Source: JBBRGG01 sp038240875
GTDB taxonomy: Bacteria; Planctomycetota; Phycisphaerae; Phycisphaerales; UBA1924
DNA: 17,433 nt
NCBI GenBank assembly: GCA_038240875.1
Contig: JBBRGG010000044.1
Coordinates: 1 to 17,433, forward strand
Reading direction: 5' to 3'
The notes beneath the pieces were generated by a model, which was not told where the DNA came from, did no database searches, and saw nothing but the letters and a program-made list of their open reading frames with translations. This document shows, in pieces, positions 9,448 to 17,433 of the stretch. The position numbers and the translations under genes are program-made. The stretch's first letter is position 1, and each line of letters starts with the position of its first letter.

Positions 9448-12400
9448 CGCATCCTCAAAGCTTTCTTCGCACTAGGTGCCGCCGCGCTCGGCAACAACGG
9501 CTCATTCGGGCCCACCTCATCACCATCACCAGCCCCAGCCCCAGCCCCAGCCTCATCACCAGCCTCATCACCAGCCTCATCACCAGCTGGCACTTCAGGG
9601 CCGCCACCTTCGCCCCCGCCCTGCTGCGACAATCTGTCGATCAGTTCCTTCCCCTTCTCCGCTAGCGAACGCTGTAACGCCGCAACACTTTCAATTGTGT
9701 CTCCACCACCCACTCCATCCACTCCACCCGCTTCATCAACACCCGCAACCGCGCGCGTCCGATCCAATGCCTCTTGCTGCATCAGCCGCAACAACTTCAA
9801 TTCCGCAACCGGTGGCACCAAAGGTGGCGAGCCCCCGCTTCCGCCTCCACCGCCTCCACCGCCTGCCCCTTCATCTTCGCGAAACTCATCATCCGGATTA
9901 TCCGCATTGTCAAGCGCCTTCGCCAACGCCGCCAACACCCGCACCACCGCTGCCTGCTTCGCCAACACGCCTCGCGTTACCTGGCCTTGCCCAAGCGTCG
10001 CCGCCGATGCCGCAAGATCCGCATCCAACCTCTGATGCGCAAATGCAAATAACCCCGCCTCCGTCAATTCACTCGTGTCCGCACGCAACTTCTCCAGCGT
10101 CGCACGCAACGTCGCGCTCGCCTCGGCAAGCTGCCTCACCTGCGCCCGCTCTCGCCGAGTCAACTCTCGATCCAAAGGCTCCCGCACCACTAAAGGTGTG
10201 GTCTGCCCCTGAATCCCCGTCGCCTCATCAAGTGCCTTGCGATACGCATCGCGCAACTGCGCACGCTCACGCTCGACATCGCGCTCTTCCGCCTGCTCAT
10301 CCTGCTTCTCTGCCTGCGACTTGGCCTCGCGCAGCCTCGCCAAACTCGTGCGCTCATGCTCATCCGCCTCAGCCAAATCAGGCGTAGCCAAACGCAACGC
10401 CGCAATCGCATCCCCCTGTGCCTGCGACGCCGCATCCAACAACTCGGCCAACTTTGGCCCAGCCGATTGCTCCGCCTCCACCCGATCACCCAGCGCCAGC
10501 GTCGCCCGATTCAAATCAATCATCGCCACATCAAGCCCCGCCACCACACGCATCCCACCCGCAGCCTGCCCCAATGCCATAAGCTCCGCGGCCTGTCGCG
10601 CAATCAACGTGTCCAGCACCTGCATCGCATCCGCAAGAAACCGCCGCAGCGCCTCATCACGCCGCTTCTGCTGCTTATCAAGCTCTGCAATCGCTTGCTC
10701 AAGAGCCTTTGCAGCCTGTTCTTGATTCTCCTGCGCCGCCGCATTCTGATTCTGCTGAATCTGCTCCGCCGCCTCCCGCTGCTTCTCTGCCACTTGCGCC
10801 TTACGTGCCTGTAGAGCCGCATCACGCATTGTCTCCGCCTGCGCCGTGTCCGCCTTCTGCAGCGCGTCGGCCTTTCTTTCAAGCTCACTAATCGTCGCCA
10901 AAGCGCGATCCGCAAGTTGCTCCTGCCGCTGCGCCAAACGTTCCTGATCCGCCCGCTGCTGCTCCGTAAGTTCCTCTGGGCTCTTGCCCTGCGTCTGCGC
11001 CTGGGCCGCCGCAGTCTGTGATTGCAGCTGCCTCTGCTCGGTCACCAGCCGCTCTAGCGCACGCCGAACCGCCCACGATTCCTGCCCCTCTTCCAGCATC
11101 TGCGCCAACTCAGTCAACGCATCCTGCGCTTTGGCCTGCGCCTTCTCCGCAGCGTTCGCGTTCGCTTGCTTCTCCGCTTCTGGCGCTTTGGCAAGTTGAT
11201 CCAGCGCCTGCGCAGCTTGGTCCGCCGCCTCACGCGCTTCATCAATTAATTCCGCCGCATCGTTCAGCACGCCCGCCATCGCCGTGTCACTCGGGCGATT
11301 CTTCTCCAATCGCTTGCTCAATCGATCAGTGATCCCCTTCAACGGCTCAACCCGCCTCGCAATCGCGTCTTGCGCATTTGCCTGCTTGGAAGCCTCCGTT
11401 GGCGTGGCTTCCGCCGCCTCGCGCGATGCCGCGAGCGCACCTTGTTCGCGCTCGAGCCGCTGTGCCGCCTGACGCACACCCTCAAGCTCGCGCTGCACTT
11501 GTTCAAATAACTCCGATTCCGTGATCACGCGCAGCGTGCGCACCGGGCTGACCGCCGTAGCACCGAGCACATCCGTAGCCGACGCTACAACACGCACCTG
11601 GTCCCCAGGCCTTGCATCGATTGCCTCCATCACCAGCGTGCTCGCCAATCGCACCATCGATCGGTCAAGAGCCACTTCTAGCGTCCCAGGCGATCCACTC
11701 GCACTCGCCGCAAAGGTTTGCCTCGCAAGCGAAACCGCTTCACCAATTGGTTCCGCTGGTGCACCCGCCGAATCTGTCGGCGGCCTAGCAACCGCCGCGT
11801 CCAGCCGCACATCCTGCAACGACACATCATCGCGCGTGTCGGCTTCAATCACGAGCCGTGCCGTCGCGAGCACAAACTCATCCTGCGCTGGCGCAGCAAT
11901 CGCAGCAGTGGGGGGCCTGTCCGCCGCAACCTCAAACCGAAGCACGCTCTCATCATCCGACGCAATCCCGTTCGCGTCCGTCAACACCACCTGCGCCCGC
12001 CTAGATTCCTTGGGCATTAACACAAACCGCCACGTCGTTAGCCCGACGATCTCCACCGATTCTACGTCCGCAGCCTCAATCCCAGTCAACGTTCGCAGCA
12101 CCAGCGCCACGCCTTGATTTTGATCCAGCGCGAGCGACACACCGCTACTCGCGCTCGTCAGCACCGCACGATTCAATTCCAAGCTCAACTCTACCCGCGA
12201 CCCAGCCAAAATCGGACCAAGGCTTGCTCGCGCATCACGCCCGTCGCCAAGGTTCATCAGCCCACGCACAAACATCGCCGGTGCCACGTCCTTGGCATAC
12301 GTCGGCAATGTCACCATCGCCTTCGCCTCTACCAGCGTCGGCGGCTGCACCAGCGCAACCCTCTGCCAAGGCGTTTGATCATCTCGCGTCGCAAACCGAT

Positions 12401-13526
12401 ACTCCAAAATCAACCCGCGCTCCGCACGCTTGGCATCCCACCCAGGCGGCGTCAACATCGACACGTCCAACAACCGCTCATGCAACTCGCCACGAACTAG
12501 CGCGTTACTGGGTGACCCTTCCAAGCCGCCAACTTCACTATCGCCAACAGTGCCCGCCGCCACCTCGCCCCCGCCTTCAACATCTTTCACTCGCGCTTCG
12601 CGATCCTGTGGCGTGAGCACTGCGGTCCTATCCGCCGTCGGCGCCGCACCATCAGCTAGCACGCGATACGTAACCCGAACTTCTTCGTCACGCGCCCGAA
12701 ACGAATTAGTTCTAAACGACCCGCTTCCCAGCGACCCGCCGCGACGCTCAACAATTGCCCGCAAAGGCAGCGCCTTGGTCAACGGATGCGCCGCCACGCC
12801 CGTCGCATCAACTACATGCGTCCGCTTGGGCCACTGCGCCCCAGCCCAAGGCGTCAACACCCGCTGCGCACCAATTCGCGACAACTCAGGCATCGTAAAT
12901 GCAATTGCGCCCATCGGCACCAGCACCAACACCAACGCGCCCATCGCCCGCATCAACCGCTTGGGATCAAGCACTCGCGACGCGCCAGGCAACGTGCCAA
13001 TTGAATCAAGCAAACCCGCCGCCACACGCCGCGATTCTGGACCTGTCTCGGGCGAAGCATCTTGTGCCAACTCAATTGCCGACGCGAGCACGCTTGATCG
13101 ATTCGCCCCACCTCGCGACGCCCTAACTCCTCGTGTCCCATTTGCCTCTTCAGAAATCCGCTCAACCCGCAGCGCCATCTCCGTCAAACTTGGCTTAAAT
13201 TTCGCAATCGGCACAACATGCCGCTTCAAGGCAAATCCAAGCGACGCCACGCCGACCACCCACAACACCCACCGAATCTCCGCCGGGAACCGCAACGCAT
13301 AATCCAGCGTGCCCGCCACCAGCGTCGCGCCTGCAACCCCGGCGATCACCACCGCAACCCGCGTCAACAACAACTGTGCCCGCGCCTGCGCTCGCAACGA
13401 ACCAAGCGTGCCTTCCAATCGCGCAACACGCTTGTCTAAACGCGCATCAATTCCACCAGCACCCACCAAGACGTTGCCGCTTGGCGTACCGCGATCATTT
13501 GGTTCGGGTGCACTGCTCGGTGTCAT
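9444..13526 (-). CDS. DUF4175-like giant membrane protein with a long coiled coil
   Basis: The product has 1360 residues. Two membrane segments lie at about 51-75 and 84-102, a short cytoplasmic-type segment follows, and a third membrane segment is at 191-211, after which comes TPWAGAQWPKRTHV (225-238), a layout typical of planctomycete DUF4175-like proteins. Residues 240-665 are strand-rich, with recurring Pro-rich starts such as VTLPTYA (405-411) and DRPPTAAI (536-543), which suggest Ig-like extracytoplasmic domains. Residues about 670-985 are Ala/Gln/Glu-rich and heptad-like, predicted coiled coil, and more helix continues to about 1240. The C-terminus is Gly- and Asp/Glu-rich with 6- and 12-bp DNA repeats. 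The ATG at 13526 has only a weak GGGG upstream. It overlaps the next gene as ATGA. Function is unknown; a scaffold role in an envelope complex is inferred from its size and layout. Confidence 0.88.
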   Translation of the reverse strand: MTPSSAPEPNDRGTPSGNVLVGAGGIDARLDKRVARLEGTLGSLRAQARAQLLLTRVAVVIAGVAGATLVAGTLDYALRFPAEIRWVLWVVGVASLGFALKRHVVPIAKFKPSLTEMALRVERISEEANGTRGVRASRGGANRSSVLASAIELAQDASPETGPESRRVAAGLLDSIGTLPGASRVLDPKRLMRAMGALVLVLVPMGAIAFTMPELSRIGAQRVLTPWAGAQWPKRTHVVDATGVAAHPLTKALPLRAIVERRGGSLGSGSFRTNSFRARDEEVRVTYRVLADGAAPTADRTAVLTPQDREARVKDVEGGGEVAAGTVGDSEVGGLEGSPSNALVRGELHERLLDVSMLTPPGWDAKRAERGLILEYRFATRDDQTPWQRVALVQPPTLVEAKAMVTLPTYAKDVAPAMFVRGLMNLGDGRDARASLGPILAGSRVELSLELNRAVLTSASSGVSLALDQNQGVALVLRTLTGIEAADVESVEIVGLTTWRFVLMPKESRRAQVVLTDANGIASDDESVLRFEVAADRPPTAAIAAPAQDEFVLATARLVIEADTRDDVSLQDVRLDAAVARPPTDSAGAPAEPIGEAVSLARQTFAASASGSPGTLEVALDRSMVRLASTLVMEAIDARPGDQVRVVASATDVLGATAVSPVRTLRVITESELFEQVQRELEGVRQAAQRLEREQGALAASREAAEATPTEASKQANAQDAIARRVEPLKGITDRLSKRLEKNRPSDTAMAGVLNDAAELIDEAREAADQAAQALDQLAKAPEAEKQANANAAEKAQAKAQDALTELAQMLEEGQESWAVRRALERLVTEQRQLQSQTAAAQAQTQGKSPEELTEQQRADQERLAQRQEQLADRALATISELERKADALQKADTAQAETMRDAALQARKAQVAEKQREAAEQIQQNQNAAAQENQEQAAKALEQAIAELDKQQKRRDEALRRFLADAMQVLDTLIARQAAELMALGQAAGGMRVVAGLDVAMIDLNRATLALGDRVEAEQSAGPKLAELLDAASQAQGDAIAALRLATPDLAEADEHERTSLARLREAKSQAEKQDEQAEERDVERERAQLRDAYRKALDEATGIQGQTTPLVVREPLDRELTRRERAQVRQLAEASATLRATLEKLRADTSELTEAGLFAFAHQRLDADLAASAATLGQGQVTRGVLAKQAAVVRVLAALAKALDNADNPDDEFREDEGAGGGGGGGGSGGSPPLVPPVAELKLLRLMQQEALDRTRAVAGVDEAGGVDGVGGGDTIESVAALQRSLAEKGKELIDRLSQQGGGEGGGPEVPAGDEAGDEAGDEAGAGAGAGDGDEVGPNEPLLPSAAAPSAKKALRMR
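9530..9586 (-). repeat. 6-bp and 12-bp repeats at the 3' end of the giant gene
   Basis: On the + strand several CAGCCC units (9530-9550) are followed by three perfect copies of CCTCATCACCAG at 9551, 9563 and 9575. They encode the Gly-Asp-Glu-Ala and Gly-Ala repeats near the C-terminus. Confidence 0.92.
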
Positions 13527-13818
13527 TTCGGCCCCAAAGTCAACGTATTCACTCGCCTACATACTTCTGTAAGCCCTTGCCACAGAACACTATCGGCCTT
13601 TCGCCCGGTACCATTTCGCTCGATTAAGTCAATCTGGTTACCAAAGCCAAAAGTTCCTTAGAAATGTACGTCACCGGCGGCACATGTGTGCTCCGCTACC
13701 ACGCTTTAACATCGAAAATCACCCCCAAGATCGTGCCCCACACCCGCACTTTCCCTATTTCCTCGCTTACGCCTCGTCCATTTCTTCTGCCCGCCCCGTA
13801 TACCCTTAAGCCAACCTC
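13527..13818 (-). other. 292-bp intergenic gap before the giant gene
   Basis: I see no convincing coding sequence on either strand and no hairpin with a T run. A weak sigma-70-like pair reads on the - strand as TTGGCT (13645-13650), a 16-nt spacer, then CTTAAT (13623-13628); each matches four of six consensus bases. If real, it would give a leader of about 90 nt and a separate promoter for the giant gene and those after it. Low certainty. Confidence 0.35.
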
Positions 13819-16359
13819 TCACGCAAGCTTGATCAGCCTTCGACCGATCCACTCAATCCCGATTAGCAGCAAGAAAATCACTAACACCAGTGGCTTGTCC
13901 CACAGCGTCTCAACATCAGGCGTTCCCAAGATCTTCACCTCACGATTCGGCAGCAACGCCGTCAAATCATTCAACCGCGACGCAGGCAGCACCGTTCCCC
14001 CCGTCGCCTGCGCCAACTCCGTCAAAAACTCGTGATCCGGCTGCGGCGCACGCAGCTCATCATCTGGATACGACGCCTCAAATCGTGCCGATAAATTCAA
14101 CCCCACCACCGTCGGGTCTCGCGATTCAATCACATACGCGCCTGGATCAACAGGCACGAAAACCCCAGTAAATCGGCCCACCAACGCATCCTGCGCTCGA
14201 TCCGTCGTTGGCCGAAGCACGATCTCTACGCCATCGCTCGCCGAACCCGCATTCGTCGCGACGCCTTCCAACTTCTCCGCAGCTTTCACCAGCACCGTGA
14301 TCGATTCGGGCTTGGCTTCGAGCAGCGTTTGATCAAGCAATCGCAGCGTGATCGTCACTTGCTGTTCCACCAGCGCCTTCTGTGGCGACACTTCCATCGA
14401 CGCCAGTTTGCCCCCGCGCCCAAGGCTTTCTCGCGCCAGCAACCGCACCAACGGAATCCAAAACCGCTCGGGCAACGTCTCGCCACGCCCATAGCGATAC
14501 CGCCACGCTTCATCCGTCGCGACATATACAACCCGCCCCGCGCCATACCGCATCGTCAATACCGCAGGCGTTGGTTCACTTCCTCTTTCACTTGCCGAAC
14601 CACTTGCCGAACCATTCTCAATCCCACTCTCCGACCCACCACTTCCCACGCTCCCGACAGGCGGCCCAACCGTCGCCAGCACTTCCGCCGTCGGCTTCAA
14701 ATCTCTAGGATCAATCTTCTGCGCCCACCGCAAAAGCGTCCACGCGAGCGACCCATCTGACAAATACGCCGGGAATGGCTCGTCCGCAGTTTCACCAAGT
14801 TGCACCACGCCCAGCTTCGCCGCCGCCAGCCCACGCCTAAGCGTCACAGGCACCGCCCACGTCGGCACGCCGCCACCCGAGCCCATCGACTCACCCTTCA
14901 ACGTAAAGGGCACCAAATCCGCCAAAGGCGTGTTCCGCCACGCCATAGGCATCGCCCCCGGCCCGCCCATCAACAACAACCCGCACCCTCGCTCTGCCAC
15001 ATGCGACTTGATCTGCCGAAGTTGGTCCTCACTCAAAAGCTCAGGCCGCATATCACCCAAAATAATCACGTCGTATTCGTTCCACTCCTGCTGAGTCCGA
15101 GGCAGCGCAGGCAACAAGTCCTTCCCCTCCTGAATATACCGCTTATCTCCCGCAAGTAACAACACCGAACTTCGCACCGACCTCTCACGAATCAACAAGT
15201 TCTTGAGGTACCGATGCTCCCACCGCGGATACCCATCGAAATACGCCACGCGAATGGGCCTGTCCACAACCTCAATCCGCACCGACGCCTTGTTGTTGTC
15301 CGTTGTTAAATCCGCGCTCGCTGGCTCAATCACCACCGACCAATTCTTACTCCCCTCGTCCGTAGGTGTAGTCGTCAGCGTCACCGTCGATGGCTCTCCC
15401 GCTCGCGCCGGCGCAACCAAAGGCCGCTCCGCCAACACCACCCCATTCTCATCCAGTAACTTCACCATCGCCCGCGGCATCGCTTCGCCCACGCCAAGCC
15501 CCAGCGCGTCAACCTCAACCGTCACAGGCACAACGTCTTCCTTGAACGCGCCACTGGGCGCGTCCACGCGACGAATCGCAAGATCCGCCAGCGTCGTTCC
15601 GCCCCCCAAAGGCACCGGAAATATGCGAATCTGCCTCGCGTCAAGCTGCTTAAGCGTCGCGCGACTTAACCGATCCGCCGACCTTCCATCCGTCAAGAGC
15701 ACAATCCCCGCGACCGGCTTCGCCGCCACACGCCGCAACGTCTGCTCGATTGATTGCCCAATCCGCGTCCGCCGCCCCTGTGGCGTAGCAAGATCCAAAC
15801 CCATCGGCGTACCCTCACCATCACGCACCACTCGCAAGTCATACGCCTGCTGATCAAACCCAAGAAACATCACGTTTCGTTCGCGCGCCAATGTCGAAAG
15901 CATTGGCCAGGCATCGCGGATCGCCGCCTTGATCTGCGCATCGCGCGTCGAGCGAGTTCCATCTGCATTCCCAACCAACCCAGTTCTCATCGGCGTATCC
16001 GTGCCTGGATTAACTCCCGCCTCTTCCACCGATCCGTCGGCGACCATCATCGACGCCGATCGATCCGCCATCACCACCACCCAATCCTTCTCCACGCGCT
16101 CATTCTGCTTGGTCAACTCCGGCCCCGCGATCAACACCGCCAACAGCAACAACACTAACGCGCGAAGCGTTCCCAGCGCCATCCGCCCGCCACGCGAGCC
16201 TTCCAAACGCGCATAACTCCACCCTGCAATGCCGACACATCCAAGCACCACAATCGCCCACACATACGCTGGCAAAGGCCTGGCAAATTGAAACGCAACC
16301 TCCGGATCGCTGAGCGAAACCGAACGAAGCGACAAAAGGTGCTGAAGCAGTTCTTGCAT
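13819..16359 (-). CDS. VWA and glutamine-amidotransferase-like membrane protein
   Basis: The product has 846 residues from ATG 16359; a TTG at 16377 would add six but has no better ribosome site. The N-terminus is SLSDPEVAFQFARPLP (about 15-30), a planctomycete-type opening, then two membrane segments (about 33-49 and 66-80). A von Willebrand A domain follows with the metal-site motif DRSAS (99-103) and LLTDGRS (221-227). A beta-rich part leads to a GATase-like fold starting DGYPRWEHRYL (375-385) with VIILGDMRP and LLLMGGPGAM (462-471). No nucleophilic Cys elbow is seen there, so it is probably not an amidotransferase. After a Gly/Ser insertion (about 569-594) comes YGAGRVVYVATDEAWRYRYG (604-623). 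A final membrane helix is near 822-840. The central domains should be periplasmic or extracytoplasmic. Such proteins usually follow BatA-like genes, as here. Confidence 0.92.
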   Translation of the reverse strand: MQELLQHLLSLRSVSLSDPEVAFQFARPLPAYVWAIVVLGCVGIAGWSYARLEGSRGGRMALGTLRALVLLLLAVLIAGPELTKQNERVEKDWVVVMADRSASMMVADGSVEEAGVNPGTDTPMRTGLVGNADGTRSTRDAQIKAAIRDAWPMLSTLARERNVMFLGFDQQAYDLRVVRDGEGTPMGLDLATPQGRRTRIGQSIEQTLRRVAAKPVAGIVLLTDGRSADRLSRATLKQLDARQIRIFPVPLGGGTTLADLAIRRVDAPSGAFKEDVVPVTVEVDALGLGVGEAMPRAMVKLLDENGVVLAERPLVAPARAGEPSTVTLTTTPTDEGSKNWSVVIEPASADLTTDNNKASVRIEVVDRPIRVAYFDGYPRWEHRYLKNLLIRERSVRSSVLLLAGDKRYIQEGKDLLPALPRTQQEWNEYDVIILGDMRPELLSEDQLRQIKSHVAERGCGLLLMGGPGAMPMAWRNTPLADLVPFTLKGESMGSGGGVPTWAVPVTLRRGLAAAKLGVVQLGETADEPFPAYLSDGSLAWTLLRWAQKIDPRDLKPTAEVLATVGPPVGSVGSGGSESGIENGSASGSASERGSEPTPAVLTMRYGAGRVVYVATDEAWRYRYGRGETLPERFWIPLVRLLARESLGRGGKLASMEVSPQKALVEQQVTITLRLLDQTLLEAKPESITVLVKAAEKLEGVATNAGSASDGVEIVLRPTTDRAQDALVGRFTGVFVPVDPGAYVIESRDPTVVGLNLSARFEASYPDDELRAPQPDHEFLTELAQATGGTVLPASRLNDLTALLPNREVKILGTPDVETLWDKPLVLVIFLLLIGIEWIGRRLIKLA
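14589..14612 (-). repeat. 12-bp tandem duplication in the VWA/GATase-like gene
   Basis: CACTTGCCGAAC occurs twice without mismatch on the + strand. It encodes the Gly-Ser-Ala-Ser type insertion between the GATase-like fold and the following conserved block. Confidence 0.85.
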
Positions 16360-16377
16360 ATCTCGACGCGCTTCCAA

Positions 16378-16505
16378 TCTTGAACAACTCGTACTTCAGT
16401 CAATCCACACGCGATGCCTTTGCCGACTGCCAAATGCCTTTGCCTTGGGTGGTCCGGTGGTCCCCGCCGGTTGCTTTCTCATTCCAATAAAAAACTAACC
16501 CTGCT
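16378..16505 (-). other. 128-bp gap with direct repeats before the VWA/GATase-like gene
   Basis: An 11-bp direct repeat, ATGCCTTTGCC on the + strand, lies at 16414-16424 and 16434-16444, a 20-bp period or about two helical turns. An 8-bp tandem duplication, GGTGGTCC twice, is at 16448-16463. TTGACT on the - strand is close to a -35 hexamer, but no good -10 follows at 16-18 bp. The repeats could be a binding site; this is inference. Confidence 0.4.
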
Positions 16506-17433
16506 TTACCTCACTTCTCCAACCCTATTCGCTCGAACCGTCGCATGACTAAACACCCGTGCCATCACCAACTCAATCAGCGCGAGCACGCCAGCAGCAA
16601 TCAACAGAGGGAACGAAATCGGTGGCGACCGTTCCTCCGACCCAAACTGCGCGCCAATCTCTACCGGTGCCTCACTTCCATTTCCACTTCCAACTCCCGC
16701 CCCACGAGCTTCTTCTTCCAGCGGTTCCAAAAACGCAACCGTTTCCGAAGTCGATCCAAACGTCCGCAGCACCGTGTCGGCCGAAAGCGTATCAGTTGAG
16801 CTTGCCGCCGGGTCTGGGTTCACGATCAGCACTCGCGCAACCGCCGCATCACTCGTGCGCACGCCATACGCGCCCGCGATGCGAATCGGCGCAAGCGGAT
16901 CAAACCTTCGATTTGCTTCGGTTGTTTCAGCTCGATCACCCAGCATCCCGCGCAAAAATACTAACTCTTCGGCTCGCGCATCGGCTGGAGCCGTCGAGCC
17001 CGCCGTCAACACGCGAACGCCTTGAGCCTTGCCCACCCCTTGCCGCAACAGTTCCTGCACCAAAGGCACCATCAATGGCTTCGTCGGCAAGTCCGTCCAC
17101 AACAAGTCCGGCGCTACCGCCAAATATAACAACAACCCTCGCGATTCTCCGCGCGATGCAGCATTGCTCGCATTCGTGTTCGCATTCGCATTCGCAGCCC
17201 CGGCATTGCCTTGGCTCGCGCCCAGATTGCTTGTGCCTGCACGGCCCGCGCCTGAATTGTTCGTTCCAGCATCGCCGCCGATGGTCAACGCCGCGAGGAT
17301 CGGCTCGCCACTCTCCAGCGCAAGCAGCGCGTCATACGAACCCGCTGGCCCGCGCAATGTCGTAATCTTGTAAATCGCCACAGGCCGTACCAGTTCGGGT
17401 AATTCCGCCGCCAGCATCGACAGCAAAGCACTC
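16506..17433 (-). CDS. BatA-like membrane protein, C-terminal part (5' end beyond the window)
   Basis: The frame is open to the right edge, so only the last 308 residues are seen; a TTG (17426) and an ATG (17417) near the edge are probably internal codons. An Asn/Ala/Gly-rich insertion (about 52-97) interrupts a beta-rich region that resumes with LLLYLAVAPDLLWTDLP (about 100-116) and PLMVPLVQELLRQG (119-132), typical of the C-terminal half of planctomycete BatA-like proteins. A second sensor-like beta domain (about 180-240) and one membrane helix (about 272-291) close the protein, with a short basic end. The N-terminal BatA segment and any VWA domain would lie outside the window. It is first of the visible operon; MoxR and DUF58 genes are expected upstream. 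The family is inferred from this C-terminal pattern plus context. Confidence 0.75.
   Translation of the reverse strand, partial: SALLSMLAAELPELVRPVAIYKITTLRGPAGSYDALLALESGEPILAALTIGGDAGTNNSGAGRAGTSNLGASQGNAGAANANANTNASNAASRGESRGLLLYLAVAPDLLWTDLPTKPLMVPLVQELLRQGVGKAQGVRVLTAGSTAPADARAEELVFLRGMLGDRAETTEANRRFDPLAPIRIAGAYGVRTSDAAVARVLIVNPDPAASSTDTLSADTVLRTFGSTSETVAFLEPLEEEARGAGVGSGNGSEAPVEIGAQFGSEERSPPISFPLLIAAGVLALIELVMARVFSHATVRANRVGEVR
17170..17193 (-). repeat. 6-bp tandem repeat, four copies
   Basis: GCATTC at 17170, 17182 and 17188, and the variant GTGTTC at 17176, on the + strand. They encode the alternating Asn-Ala/Thr stretch of the BatA-like insertion. Confidence 0.88.

Noticed and set aside
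9476..10387. Long + strand open frame (about 303 codons) rich in His, Pro and Ser
   Set aside because: It lies wholly antisense to the DUF4175-like gene, and its composition is that of a G+C-rich complement. No domain or ribosome site is seen.
12430..13302. + strand open frame of about 290 codons
   Set aside because: It is antisense to the N-terminal part of the giant gene, whose membrane segments and motifs are convincing. The + frame shows only low-complexity Ser/Ala/Thr/Arg.
16454..16470. GC-rich hairpin in the BatA-VWA gap
   Set aside because: On the transcribed (-) strand the stem has a C-A mismatch and no T run follows, so it is not a credible terminator.

Overview
The window looks like chromosomal DNA of a Planctomycetota bacterium, most likely class Phycisphaerae. 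The reasons are the family types (a VWA/GATase-like membrane protein, a DUF4175-like giant, a secreted terpenoid-cyclase-fold protein and a small WG-L-P / YYKRLAEE protein in one operon), a meso-DAP-type MurE, and moderately high G+C. This assignment rests on protein recognition only. No tRNA, rRNA, CRISPR array, insertion sequence, phage gene or attachment site was found.

Left part (1-5122, + strand): a piece of the division/cell-wall (dcw) cluster in the order murE (5' end cut by the window), murF, mraY. These make UDP-MurNAc-pentapeptide in the cytoplasm and transfer it to undecaprenyl phosphate. MurE ends in a tail of about 160 residues built partly from 15-bp tandem repeats. No murD, ftsW, murG or murC follows; mraY runs tail-to-tail into the second block with only 33 bp between stop codons.

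Right part (5156 to the window end, - strand, so read from right to left): six genes for envelope or secreted proteins. In transcription order they are the C-terminal part of a BatA-like membrane protein (cut by the window); a VWA/glutamine-amidotransferase-like membrane protein; a 1360-residue DUF4175-like membrane protein with a long coiled coil; a small secreted Q-rich protein; a secreted prenyltransferase/squalene-cyclase-like repeat protein; and a secreted protein of unknown function. The last four are tightly packed: a 4-bp ATGA overlap, a 4-bp TTGA overlap with a perfect Shine-Dalgarno, and a 9-bp gap. Two longer gaps (292 and 128 bp) lie upstream. In planctomycetes such genes usually sit downstream of a MoxR ATPase and a DUF58 protein, which would lie beyond the right edge. 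I infer a cell-envelope complex with one face on the membrane and secreted partners, but its function is not established.

Two window-wide properties stand out. The + strand is C-rich both inside + genes and inside - genes, so the skew is replicative rather than coding; the - strand is probably the leading strand and murE-murF-mraY would be head-on. Short in-frame tandem repeats (6, 12 or 15 bp, plus one 3-bp microsatellite) occur in most of the genes and always encode low-complexity, probably disordered segments.
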